Shown: positions 1-7,193, numbered from the stretch's first letter. The stretch is 9,528 nt of DNA from JACKOD01 sp041591635 (GCA_041591635.1 JBFHRO010000124.1:1-9528); one strand, 5' to 3'. A program made the numbers and translations. The notes: generated from the sequence alone by a model not told the origin.

Positions 1-1121
1 GGAGTCACCAGTGGCCGTTCAAAAAAGGCGCGGCCCAACACCCTGTCGGGGTCGGGCTCGCGTAGCGGGTTCCAGGTCTGAAACAGGGGCGGTGCCTTGG
101 CCAGTGACGGGTACAAGGGGTTGAGGCAGATGCTCGCCATGGGCTTGTCGTGCCGCTCGTCGACTTCAAACAGCACCGGGGCCCGGCTTTTGCCGTAGCC
201 AGGCGCCAGGCGCAGGTCGCTGTGAACCACCACTTCGCTGCGCTCGTAATCCACCGCCGCAAGATACCCCAGCGCGGGGGCAAGGGCGTCGGTGTTGCCA
301 AGCATTGCAGCCGCCTGGTTGGCCTGTACTGCCAATATCACCTGGTCAAATCCGTGTTGCTGGCCATGCTGGTCTTCCAGTATCACCCTGGGCCCGCCGG
401 CGCCCAGCGGTTGCTGGCGAATGGCGCGGATATCGCTATGGCAATGAAGTGCGTGGCAAGGCTCGAGCATGCGCGCGATGGCGGTCTCGGCACCTGAGCC
501 GACGCGCCAGATGCCATTAAAGAGCATGCCGCTGGCGAGAAAGTCGATGATGGCATCGGCCGGATAGTTCCGGATGGCGCGGTAGGAGCAGGTGCCAATG
601 GCCGCGAACGATGGCACCAGTACCTCGTCGATAAAGACGCCCGAGTAGTTCTTCTGATGCAGGTAGGCATCAATCGTCAGGCCCGTGGTTTCACCCCGGT
701 ACCTGTCCCATTTCGCCTGGGTGAGAAAACGCGCTGCGTCACGCACTATACTGGCGGTGCGGCGTGACCAGAGGCTGTGTGCTTCGGGATAAGGCAGCGC
801 ATAGGGGCCCAGATCGAAATAGCGATAGGAAAAGTAGGGCCGGCGACCATTTGGCCGGCTGTAGGCCGCGGCGTGATCGGTGCGTTGCATATCTATGCCC
901 ATCAGCCGGTAAAATGCCACCAGATTGCGGTAGTGGCACTGGTTGAAGGCCCGTAGCGGCACATCAATACGCACCCGGGTATCGCCACAGACATAATCCA
1001 GATTGAAGGCGCCCATGCCCGGGCTGGCATGGCGTTCAAACAAACTGACCCGATGATAACGACCCAGCAGCCAGGCGGCACTCAAGCCCGCAATGCCGCT
1101 GCCGACAATGGCAATGTTCAT
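1..1121 (-). CDS. FAD/NAD(P)-binding amine-oxidase-like oxidoreductase (COG2907 type), C-terminus cut off by the window edge
   Basis: Seen: 373 codons run from an ATG at 1121-1119 to the left edge with no stop. The N-terminus is a textbook Rossmann dinucleotide site, MNIAIVGSGIAGLSAAW, with the GxGxxG glycines at residues 7, 9 and 12 and an acidic residue for the FAD ribose at E29. The stretch around residues 52-76 (RIDVPLRAFN, then NLVAFYRLMGI) follows the pattern of COG2907 flavoproteins, and residues 348-372 (WNPLREPDPDRVL, then FFERPLV) resemble the NP/DPE/HPVF-like end of that family. Known: COG2907 proteins are predicted flavin oxidoreductases of the amine-oxidase fold, often encoded beside cyclopropane-fatty-acyl-synthase-like methyltransferases and DUF1365 proteins. 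Inference: a cytoplasmic flavoprotein acting on lipid or another small hydrophobic substrate; any partner genes would lie beyond position 1. The region before the ATG has only a weak ribosome site. The usual family length is about 410-450 residues, so perhaps 40-80 residues are missing. The substrate is unknown. Confidence 0.85.
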   Translation of the reverse strand, partial: MNIAIVGSGIAGLSAAWLLGRYHRVSLFERHASPGMGAFNLDYVCGDTRVRIDVPLRAFNQCHYRNLVAFYRLMGIDMQRTDHAAAYSRPNGRRPYFSYRYFDLGPYALPYPEAHSLWSRRTASIVRDAARFLTQAKWDRYRGETTGLTIDAYLHQKNYSGVFIDEVLVPSFAAIGTCSYRAIRNYPADAIIDFLASGMLFNGIWRVGSGAETAIARMLEPCHALHCHSDIRAIRQQPLGAGGPRVILEDQHGQQHGFDQVILAVQANQAAAMLGNTDALAPALGYLAAVDYERSEVVVHSDLRLAPGYGKSRAPVLFEVDERHDKPMASICLNPLYPSLAKAPPLFQTWNPLREPDPDRVLGRAFFERPLVT

Positions 1122-1151
1122 AGGTGTTCGCTCGAGGCAAAAAGAGGGGCC

Positions 1152-1180
1152 ATTGTACCTTGGCATGCCGGGGCTGTCCT
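1152..1180 (-). promoter_or_regulatory. Candidate sigma70-type promoter for the oxidoreductase gene
   Basis: Read on the minus strand, there is a -35-like AGGACA (1180-1175, four of six to TTGACA) and a -10-like TACAAT (1157-1152, five of six to TATAAT), separated by 17 bp. Transcription would start near 1145, giving a leader of about 24 nt before the ATG at 1121. The spacing and position support it, but the -35 is poor, so an activator may be needed. No equally good promoter is visible on the plus strand for the facing regulator gene. Confidence 0.45.
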
Positions 1181-1186
1181 GCAGGA
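1177..1186. promoter_or_regulatory. Perfect 10-bp palindrome (TCCTGCAGGA) overlapping the -35 element; possible operator
   Basis: TCCTGCAGGA equals its own reverse complement. It covers four bases of the candidate -35 hexamer of the minus-strand promoter. A second perfect palindrome, GGCATGCC, lies in the spacer at 1162-1169. Position inside a divergent regulator/target region makes operator function plausible, but short GC-rich palindromes arise often by chance. Confidence 0.25.
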
Positions 1187-1288
1187 TTCAGATACTATGG
1201 CGCCTGTGTCATCATAGGCAGAAGGCGGTGCCGACCGCCCCGGATGTGTGACGCGATTGCCGTACCCGCGTGACCTGCGGCCAGGAAC

Positions 1289-1293
1289 AGGAG
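1289..1293 (+). promoter_or_regulatory. Shine-Dalgarno AGGAG that decides the start of the MalT-like regulator
   Basis: AGGAG lies 11 nt before the ATG at 1305. The longer reading frame could begin at a GTG at 1248, but that codon has no comparable ribosome site and would add 19 residues (rich in Arg and Pro) ahead of the part that resembles MalT proteins, which usually start just before the conserved xRPRxxxxxVxRxxLxxRL segment. Confidence 0.6.
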
Positions 1294-1304
1294 CGATAAC
1301 TGCC

Positions 1305-3983
1305 ATGATTGAAACCAGGATCACCCGCCCGCGTCTGCCGGCCTTTGATATCGTGCGTGAAAATCTGCTTGAGCGCCTTGATGGCCTGAAACGGGTACCG
1401 CTGACCCTGATTTGCGCCCCGGCGGGCTACGGCAAAACCACCGCCATCAATCAGTGGCTGGAGAACCGGCGAGTGCCTCATGCCTGGGTGTCTCTGGATG
1501 CGGGTGACAACAGTGCCCCCTTGTTTTGGCAGTTGGTGTGTGACGCACTGATGCGCCCCTTGCCCCGGGTGGCCGATGCGCTGATGCCCGCCTTTATGGG
1601 GCTGACGCCCTTCGATGGAGCGGCCTTCGTTGAGGGCTTGTTGCAGGCTTTGAACGAGCACGCCCGGCGCTGGTCGTGCCCCGAGCATTTTGTGCTGGTG
1701 CTGGACGATTTTCATGAGATAGATGCGCCCGGGATCCTGGCCGGGGTACGGCGTTTGCTGGATTATCTGCCCGCGTTCTTTCATCTCGCCATAACGGCCC
1801 GAGTGCCGCCGTCGCTGGCGTTGGCCAGGGCGCAGGTAAAAAACCGCCTGCTGCAGGTGCGCACCGCCGAATTGCGTTTCAGTCTGGATGATGCCACCAC
1901 CTTGCTGCGCCAGCGCCTGGACGAAAATCTGCCCAGCGACCGGGTGGAGGCCTTGTACCAGCAAACCGAAGGCTGGCCAGCGGCCTTGCAACTGGCGGTG
2001 CTGCAGCTTGATGCCGGTGCCGATCACAGCGGCAGCTGGCTGGGCGCCCGCGACCCGCTGCTGAGTGACTATCTGACGGATGAGATTTTTTTTGGCCAGG
2101 GGCCGCAGGTGAGCGATTTTCTGTTTGCCATTGCCCCTTACCGCTGTTTTTCGGCGGACTTCTGTGAGCAGGTGCTGGGCCTGGAAACGGCCGGCGTCAT
2201 GATCGAGCGACTGGTGGAGCGTAATCTTCTGATTCACCGCATCGCCCACCAGACCCATAACCTGTACGTGTTGCATGAGCTGTTCCGTGACTGGCTGTTG
2301 GCCCATCCGGCCTGCCCGGTGCCTGCGGCCGGGCAACTGGTGGGCGCGGCGCACTGGTATGCCGATCATGGGTTGCTGCTGGAGTGCATGGGCCTTTTGC
2401 AGCACTATCAACTCTGGCCTGCGCTGGTGGACTTGTTGCCGCAATTGATGCTGCCCATGCTCCAGCAGGGCGGGTTTGCCAAGGCTTCGCAGTTGTTGAG
2501 GCAGATTCCCGAAGCATTGCTGATCACCAGCCCCTGGGCCCGTTACTGCCGCGCGTTTGATCTGTTTTCCCGCGGTGATACCCATGAGTGCGATACGCAC
2601 CTGGCGGCGGTTGCGGCCTTGCTCGATCAGTGCCCGGATCAGCCGCACCCGGTGGTGCCTGCCAGACAGGCGCTGCTGCGTGCCGGCAGCCTGCTGTTTC
2701 GGGCCCAGTTGGCCCGGTTGCGGGGCGATCTGGTGGCAGCGGCGGAATTTTCGGCCGGGATAGACACCTCGGTATTGCAGCAAGAGCCCCACCTGCTTGC
2801 CTGGGCGCTGCAGGAACAGGGGGCGGCGCAGTTCATGGCCGGAGCCTTCGCGGCCGCCCAGCCGCTTTTGGTGCGCGGGCTGGCGTTATCGCGGGTCAGC
2901 GGTGATCGCCTGTGCCACCTTGCCTTGCTGTCCTGGCTGGTTCCGGCCCTGTTGGGGCAGGCCAAACCTGAACTGGCGCAGCGTTTTCTTGACGAGGCCC
3001 GGCAGCGCTGGCCCGATGACTGGCCAGGGCATCCGGGGGCCGGGGTCGGGTATTTTCTGCAGGCCCAGATTGACCGTGAACAGGGGCGCCTTGACCAGGC
3101 CTGGACGGCCCTGCGCCACGCCTTCAAGTTGCAGGAGCCGCGCTTGAATCCTTTTCATGGGGTTTACTTTAACTTTTATCGCTGGTGGCTGGCCCTGAGT
3201 CGGGGCGACATCGCCGAAGCGCAACAAGCAGTGCTTGCACTCGATGGGTTGGCACTGAACTACGGCGGTGGCTGGCCGTTTGCGGTTCCCGAGCCCGGTG
3301 TGCTCGGGGCGCTCACGGAGGCGCTCAAGGGTGGGGTGCCGATGCGCCTGATCACCTGGGTGGCAAGCTATGATCCGGCTCAAGCGAAGGGTGCACCGGT
3401 GCGCCGTCTGGCCGAAACCTTGATCTGGTTGCGGGCCAGGGTGCTCGGCGGCCAGCCCTGTGCCAAGGCGCTGGATGCGTGGCTGGCCGAGGTGACGGCG
3501 CTGGGACATTGCGTGCAGCAGGTCCAGGGGTGGTTGCTGCACGCCCTGTTACGGCTGCGCAGCGGCGACAAGGTGGGTGCGCTGGATGCGCTGGCGCAGG
3601 CCTTTGCCGGTGTCGATCCGCGGCACATGCCGCAGTGTTATCTGGATGAAATGCCGCACCTGGAGCCGGTGTGCCGTGCGGCACTGCACCGACCGGAGCT
3701 GGCCATTCATGCCCGCCATCTGCTGACCTTGGCGCTGGGCGATGGCGACGCTGACATGCCGGCGACGCCTGTGTCTGTGCCTGCGGCGATCGAGCCCTTG
3801 AGCCCGCGGGAGCAGGAGATTCTGGTATGGCTGGCGACGGGGCGTAAAAATGCCGAAATTGCCGCCGATCTGGGGATCTCGGTGACCACGGTCAAAACCC
3901 ATCTGCAAAAGATTTATGCCAAGCTGGGCGCGAAAGACCGGCAGGGGGCATTGCACATCGCCCGCCAGCAAGGGCTGTTGTAG
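1305..3983 (+). CDS. MalT-like LuxR-family (LAL) transcriptional activator with STAND ATPase domain
   Basis: Seen: 892 residues from the ATG at 1305 (E. coli MalT has 901). An N-terminal P-loop ATPase has Walker A APAGYGKTT at residues 38-46, Walker B FVLVLDDFHEID at 129-140 and a sensor-like arginine in ITAR (162-165). A long helical-repeat middle, roughly 400-800, matches the TPR-like sensor superhelix of the family. The last 64 residues form a GerE/LuxR HTH: LSPREQEIL, NAEIAADLGIS, then TVKTHLQKIYAKL as recognition helix. Known: LAL regulators bind ATP and an inducer, oligomerise and activate sigma70 promoters. Inference: the inducer is unknown, and the divergent flavoprotein gene (1121-1) is the likeliest target. 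The start at 1305 is preferred over the GTG at 1248 because of the AGGAG site and the family alignment. No truncation or frameshift is visible. True MalT (maltotriose) is not supported because no maltose genes lie nearby. Confidence 0.93.
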   Translation: MIETRITRPRLPAFDIVRENLLERLDGLKRVPLTLICAPAGYGKTTAINQWLENRRVPHAWVSLDAGDNSAPLFWQLVCDALMRPLPRVADALMPAFMGLTPFDGAAFVEGLLQALNEHARRWSCPEHFVLVLDDFHEIDAPGILAGVRRLLDYLPAFFHLAITARVPPSLALARAQVKNRLLQVRTAELRFSLDDATTLLRQRLDENLPSDRVEALYQQTEGWPAALQLAVLQLDAGADHSGSWLGARDPLLSDYLTDEIFFGQGPQVSDFLFAIAPYRCFSADFCEQVLGLETAGVMIERLVERNLLIHRIAHQTHNLYVLHELFRDWLLAHPACPVPAAGQLVGAAHWYADHGLLLECMGLLQHYQLWPALVDLLPQLMLPMLQQGGFAKASQLLRQIPEALLITSPWARYCRAFDLFSRGDTHECDTHLAAVAALLDQCPDQPHPVVPARQALLRAGSLLFRAQLARLRGDLVAAAEFSAGIDTSVLQQEPHLLAWALQEQGAAQFMAGAFAAAQPLLVRGLALSRVSGDRLCHLALLSWLVPALLGQAKPELAQRFLDEARQRWPDDWPGHPGAGVGYFLQAQIDREQGRLDQAWTALRHAFKLQEPRLNPFHGVYFNFYRWWLALSRGDIAEAQQAVLALDGLALNYGGGWPFAVPEPGVLGALTEALKGGVPMRLITWVASYDPAQAKGAPVRRLAETLIWLRARVLGGQPCAKALDAWLAEVTALGHCVQQVQGWLLHALLRLRSGDKVGALDALAQAFAGVDPRHMPQCYLDEMPHLEPVCRAALHRPELAIHARHLLTLALGDGDADMPATPVSVPAAIEPLSPREQEILVWLATGRKNAEIAADLGISVTTVKTHLQKIYAKLGAKDRQGALHIARQQGLL

Positions 3984-3994
3984 CCGCTGGCGGG
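3961..3994 (+). terminator. Strong stem-loop across the regulator stop codon; possible terminator between convergent genes
   Basis: CCCGCCAGC (3961-3969) pairs perfectly with GCTGGCGGG (3986-3994). Inside it, after a 3-nt bulge, GGCT (3973-3976) pairs with AGCC (3982-3985), leaving a 5-nt loop. The 13 bp are very GC-rich and the TAG stop (3981-3983) sits in the loop and inner stem. Neither strand has a run of T after the stem, so intrinsic termination is uncertain; Rho-assisted ending or 3'-end protection are alternatives. Only 24 bp separate the two convergent stops, so this is the natural place to end transcripts. Confidence 0.45.
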
Positions 3995-4007
3995 TGGTGC
4001 GGGCCCT

Positions 4008-4802
4008 TTAGTGACCGTACACCTGCAGCTTTGTGTTGCTGATGACGTGATCATCAATCGCGAATGATCCAATGGAAGCATTGCCAATGATGACTGCCCC
4101 AACGCGGATATCCTGCTCAAAGGCGGGCACTTCGATGACCAATGCCTTGCCCGAGCCGGTGCGCGGGTTGTCGGCACTGTAGGCTTTGGCGGCGAGAATG
4201 ACCGCGTTGGTGCGGGCATTGATGTCGGCGTAATAGGGGTCGGTAATCAGGCCGGTCGAGTTATCGCTGCTGATGGTGACATCGCGAATGCCTACGCCGA
4301 GCAAGTCAATATCCAGATCCACATCGGTCAGATTGAAACCCGTGACCATGTTGAGGCTGTCGGTGGCTGTGTCTACCCGCAGGTTAAAGCCGGTCGAAAA
4401 GCCTTGCATCGAGATATTGGAGGCCAGCAGGGCGTTTTCGCCGTTCAGGCCGTGGAGCTGCACATCGCCCACCGTGATCTCGAAGTCGATCATGTCGGTG
4501 CCATCGAGGGAGGTCAGATTGATAATGCCGTCACCGTCGTCGGCAACGTCAATGTCGATTTTCATATTATCGAGCACAGTGCCGCCGGCACCGCCGATAT
4601 GAATATTGCTGGCGACCAGGCTGCCTTCATCGGTGACCACCAGTCTGCCCAGATCGATCTGGGTTTCGAGTTCGATGGTAATTCCCGATTGGCCGGTGAC
4701 CGTGCCCAGACGGGCGTCGTCAAGCGGTTTCATTTCAGCGCCGGCAACTGTGCTCACGCTGGCGATAGCACACACGAGTGTGCAGGATTTCAGGCCTTTC
4801 AT
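4008..4802 (-). CDS. Secreted DUF6160/FilA-like protein
   Basis: Seen: 264 residues with a signal peptide (MKGLKSC, a hydrophobic stretch, then VAGA with likely cleavage after A22). The mature start, PLDDARLGTVTGQSGITIELE (26-45), is the hallmark of this family. The rest is strikingly acidic and beta-prone, with many N-I, D-I and V-D-L-D steps (for example VDLDIDLLGVGI 161-172) and no cysteine in the mature chain. A GGAG ribosome site (4810-4813) lies 7 nt before the ATG. Known: DUF6160 proteins and the related FilA-type 'putative pilus system' proteins of Acinetobacter and relatives are exported, and their function is not settled. Inference: an outer-membrane-associated or extracellular surface protein. 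The 160-bp gap to the upstream cytochrome gene holds possible control sites, so it is probably its own transcription unit. It ends convergently with the MalT-like regulator. The pilus role is weak, since no other fil-type genes are seen here. Confidence 0.8.
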   Translation of the reverse strand: MKGLKSCTLVCAIASVSTVAGAEMKPLDDARLGTVTGQSGITIELETQIDLGRLVVTDEGSLVASNIHIGGAGGTVLDNMKIDIDVADDGDGIINLTSLDGTDMIDFEITVGDVQLHGLNGENALLASNISMQGFSTGFNLRVDTATDSLNMVTGFNLTDVDLDIDLLGVGIRDVTISSDNSTGLITDPYYADINARTNAVILAAKAYSADNPRTGSGKALVIEVPAFEQDIRVGAVIIGNASIGSFAIDDHVISNTKLQVYGH

Positions 4803-4830
4803 TGCAAGACTCCATACTTTGTTTTAGTTA

Positions 4831-4866
4831 TGCGTTGATCACGCAACACGGTTGGCATTGCGTGAT
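4831..4866. promoter_or_regulatory. Cluster of TTGCGTGAT half-sites upstream of the DUF6160 gene; candidate operator or hairpin
   Basis: ATCACGCAA (4838-4846) and TTGCGTGAT (4858-4866) form a perfect 9-bp inverted repeat with an 11-bp centre. A related third element, TGCGTTGATCA (4831-4841), overlaps the first arm and makes a second dyad, TGCGT-TGATC-ACGCA (4831-4845). The cluster lies 29-64 bp upstream of the minus-strand ATG at 4802, where a repressor or activator would bind. As RNA it could form a hairpin, but no T-run follows, so a terminator for the cytochrome transcript is less likely. No clear -10/-35 pair is seen. Confidence 0.4.
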
Positions 4867-4901
4867 GACATACTGAAGTCATGCCGGGATGAAGTCGTCC
4901 T

Positions 4902-4920
4902 GCGGGGGATGAGTCCCCGC
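4902..4920 (-). terminator. GC-rich hairpin after the cytochrome gene; weak terminator candidate
   Basis: GCGGGG (4902-4907) and CCCCGC (4915-4920) form 6 bp with a 7-nt loop; an alternative pairing is GGGGA/TCCCC with a 4-nt loop. It begins 42 bp past the cytochrome stop (4965-4963) in the direction of that gene. No T-tract follows on the minus strand, so it lacks half of the intrinsic terminator signal. Confidence 0.3.
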
Positions 4921-4962
4921 GGCTGAATGTGCGACCTGGTTCGCGTTTTGGTACGGCAGGGG

Positions 4963-7032
4963 TCAGCGCAAGGAGGGTGGCGCCGTGCGCCAGTAGTCAT
5001 AAAGCGCTTGCAAATGGGGGTGGGGGACTGGCGGGTTTTGCATCCATTGCGCCAGCAGCCGGTGGGCAAGATCGAGCTGGCCGACCGCTTCCAGCGACAG
5101 CAGGTAGGCGTAGAAATAGTCGGGATTGGCCGGTGCCTGCAGGTGGGCGCGCTCGAACCAGAGGTGGGCGGCGGCGCTGTCATCCTGTGTCGTGAGGTGC
5201 AGGGCCTTGCTGTACATAAGATCGGCGGCCGAAGGGTTGGCGCGCAGGCCCTGGTCGAGGATCTCGCCGGCCAGGCCGGCGCGCCCGGTGTTACGGTACA
5301 GGCTGGCGAGATTGCTGTAGCTGTGACTGTAATAGGGGTCGATACGAATGGCCGCCTGGTACTGGACCTGTGCTTCCTCCAGCTGGCCAAGGCGCAGGGC
5401 ATTGTTGGCGCGGGTGAGCCGTCCTTCGCCGCGCCAGCTGTTGATAGCCACGGCCGTTTCGAGTTCCTCGCTGGCACGGGCGAAGGCTGGCTGATGCTTG
5501 GCCGGCAGGGGTACGCCCAGCAGTTTCTGTGCGCTGGCCACGCGAATGGCCCTGAACCTGTCACTCAGCCCGGCGGCCAGGATCTCGATCCGTGCCGGGG
5601 TGAGGGGCAGCGGGTTCAGTACTGCCGCCAGGCGCAACAGTGGCTCGGGATGGTTCACCCAGGCCTTGAGGCGCTCGGGGGGAATCAGCGGCGTGTCGAG
5701 CGACATTCTTAACAGCAGGGTCGCGCGCTTCATGATATCCAGATGCTCATCGTCAAGGATCGCCAGTTGGGCCTGAGTGTCGAGAGGTTGGCCGCTTTGA
5801 AAGCGCAGGTAGTTGCGTTCGTTGGGGCGGATGTCGGGTGTTTTGCCATGCCAGCGCGTGAGGGCTGCCGCGGCCCAGGCGTGGGACTGATCGGGATGGC
5901 AATCGAGGCAGGCATTGGGGGTGCCAAATTCCGCCGCCAGTGCCGGGCGGGGAATACTGAATTGGTGATCGCGCCGCCGGTCAACGCCCATGTAGGTTCG
6001 TTCGGGCATGTGACAGGCAATGCAGCGAGCGCCCTCTGAGTCGCGGGCGTGACCGTGATGTTGGGGTTGGTCGTAGTGCGCGGCGCTGTGGCACTGAGTA
6101 CAGGTGGGATTGGCGGCAAGCGTGAGTTTTTGCGAGTGGCTGTCATGGCAGTGATTGCACTGCACGCCGGCACGGTGTTTTTTACTTTGCAGGTAGGAGC
6201 CGTAGACGAAGACTTCGTCCTTGATCTGGCCATCGGCAAAGTACAGCTCGGGCAGCAGAAACTGGGGGCTGAACTGGTCGAGGTAGGGGGTGTCGGGGGT
6301 GAATCCGTCCGTTAGGGGCGAGCGCAGCGAGTGGCAGCTGAAACAGGTCTCCAGGGTGGCTTCTGATCTCTGAGCCCGGTCGGGTGCCGGGGCCGGAGGG
6401 GAATCATGCTTTGTGTGGCAGGCCAGGCAATCCAGATTCAGGCTTTGCCAGCGGGTCGCGAATCGGTCGGTTTGTGGCTGGTAGTGGCGTTCAAGGCCGC
6501 GGGAATGACAGTCGGCACACATGCCGTTCCAGTTTTGCAGGGGCTGTTGCCAGTGCAGGCGATCCTCAATGCCAACGCTTTGATCCTGGTGCAAATGGTA
6601 CCAACGCTGGCCGCCCTCGCTGGCTGGCCGGGAATCCCAGCTAAACCCCAGTACCTGGTATTTGCCGCCGGGCATGGCAATAAGGTATTGCTGCAGCGGG
6701 TAGTGACCAAAGACGTAGGGGATGGGGTAATCCGTTACCCTGGCGCCTTCCTGCAAGGTCACCCGGTAGCGGTTTTGGCTGTAGTGAAAATGGGCGGTCT
6801 GATCCAGATAGGTCACGCGCTGATCGTTGAAATTGCCCAGCACCGTTTGCCCTGTCGCGGGCGCCATGGCCTTGGCGTGGTCGGAGATTTGCCAGCGAGC
6901 CTGTTCCTTGGGATGGCAGCCGGCACAGGCCTGGGGGGGCGTCGTTGCCTGTGCTGCCAGCGACCAGCCGAGGTGACACAGCAAGAGCAGGGCACAAATA
7001 ACCGCAAGGGTATAACGATAAAGAAACAGCAT
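4963..7032 (-). CDS. Periplasmic octaheme c-type cytochrome with C-terminal HEAT-like/TPR region
   Basis: Seen: 689 residues. A signal peptide (MLFLYRYTLAVICALLLL, likely cleavage after A29) is followed by eight CxxCH haem-binding motifs at C36, C172, C202, C230, C292, C311, C337 and C375 (CAGCH, CADCH, CLACH, CFSCH, CNHCH, CTQCH, CIACH, CLDCH), with many extra histidines as candidate second ligands (such as HHGH at 325-328). Residues about 420-510 look like short helical HEAT-type pairs, and about 535-665 contain TPR units (RANNALRLGQLEEAQVQYQA, then SYSNLASLYRNTGRAGLAGE). Known: cytochrome c554/NrfB-like multihaem proteins move electrons in the periplasm, and TPRs bind protein partners. Inference: an electron carrier or reductase whose TPR part docks a partner. 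No CxxCK motif is present, so there is no NrfA-type catalytic haem. The substrate is unknown. The ribosome site is weak. The upstream region is shared with the divergent sulfatase gene. Confidence 0.9.
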   Translation of the reverse strand: MLFLYRYTLAVICALLLLCHLGWSLAAQATTPPQACAGCHPKEQARWQISDHAKAMAPATGQTVLGNFNDQRVTYLDQTAHFHYSQNRYRVTLQEGARVTDYPIPYVFGHYPLQQYLIAMPGGKYQVLGFSWDSRPASEGGQRWYHLHQDQSVGIEDRLHWQQPLQNWNGMCADCHSRGLERHYQPQTDRFATRWQSLNLDCLACHTKHDSPPAPAPDRAQRSEATLETCFSCHSLRSPLTDGFTPDTPYLDQFSPQFLLPELYFADGQIKDEVFVYGSYLQSKKHRAGVQCNHCHDSHSQKLTLAANPTCTQCHSAAHYDQPQHHGHARDSEGARCIACHMPERTYMGVDRRRDHQFSIPRPALAAEFGTPNACLDCHPDQSHAWAAAALTRWHGKTPDIRPNERNYLRFQSGQPLDTQAQLAILDDEHLDIMKRATLLLRMSLDTPLIPPERLKAWVNHPEPLLRLAAVLNPLPLTPARIEILAAGLSDRFRAIRVASAQKLLGVPLPAKHQPAFARASEELETAVAINSWRGEGRLTRANNALRLGQLEEAQVQYQAAIRIDPYYSHSYSNLASLYRNTGRAGLAGEILDQGLRANPSAADLMYSKALHLTTQDDSAAAHLWFERAHLQAPANPDYFYAYLLSLEAVGQLDLAHRLLAQWMQNPPVPHPHLQALYDYWRTAPPSLR

Positions 7033-7179
7033 GAGGCTCGACGATGTGATTGGGAGCGTTACTGCAGTCTAGCAAAAGCGGACGTATTGCCCGACGGAGG
7101 CCAGGGCAGCAAGCGAAAAACCCGGCAATGCCACGGAGAGATTAACCATAGCGGGGGTGGCTGAGGCTTGAACTAAATG

Positions 7180-7193
7180 CTGATTTTTATCAT
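7180..7193. promoter_or_regulatory. FNR/Anr-like binding site (CTGAT-TTTT-ATCAT)
   Basis: The dyad TGAT-N4-ATCA has both inner half-site cores perfect and the right 4-bp centre. Against the FNR consensus TTGAT-N4-ATCAA, 8 of 10 defined bases match, with only the two outermost differing. It sits about 150 bp upstream of the octaheme cytochrome start and about 180 bp upstream of the sulfatase start. Control by FNR/Anr fits a respiratory cytochrome, but no promoter is seen at the usual spacing and the centre is AT-rich, so chance is possible. A CRP site is less likely, since TGTGA-N6-TCACA is not matched. Confidence 0.4.

Noticed and set aside
1193..1198. TACTAT as a plus-strand -10 for the MalT-like gene
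   Set aside because: Only four of six bases match and no -35 lies at a 16-18 bp spacing.
1212..2792. A 526-codon open frame on the minus strand across the MalT-like gene
   Set aside because: It is antisense to a gene with intact Walker motifs and family-like residues, and its translation is rich in Gln, Arg and Gly with no recognisable domain. Long antisense frames are expected opposite GC-rich genes.
1305..3983. Calling the regulator true MalT of the maltose regulon
   Set aside because: The length and architecture agree, but no maltose or maltodextrin genes are in the window, and many LAL regulators with other inducers share this layout.
4831..4845. TTGATCACGCAA as an FNR site
   Set aside because: Only the first half (TTGAT) fits; the second half does not match ATCAA at the required 4-bp spacing.
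4927..5712. A 261-codon plus-strand open frame, and a 241-codon minus-strand frame at 4839-5564
   Set aside because: Both overlap the cytochrome gene's TPR region in other frames. The cytochrome frame has a signal peptide, eight haem motifs and TPR patterns; these have none.
6913..6927. The cytochrome as a lipoprotein through C19 (LLLC)
   Set aside because: The position before the cysteine is Leu, not the Gly, Ala or Ser of a lipobox, and a normal Sec cleavage site follows at about residue 29.
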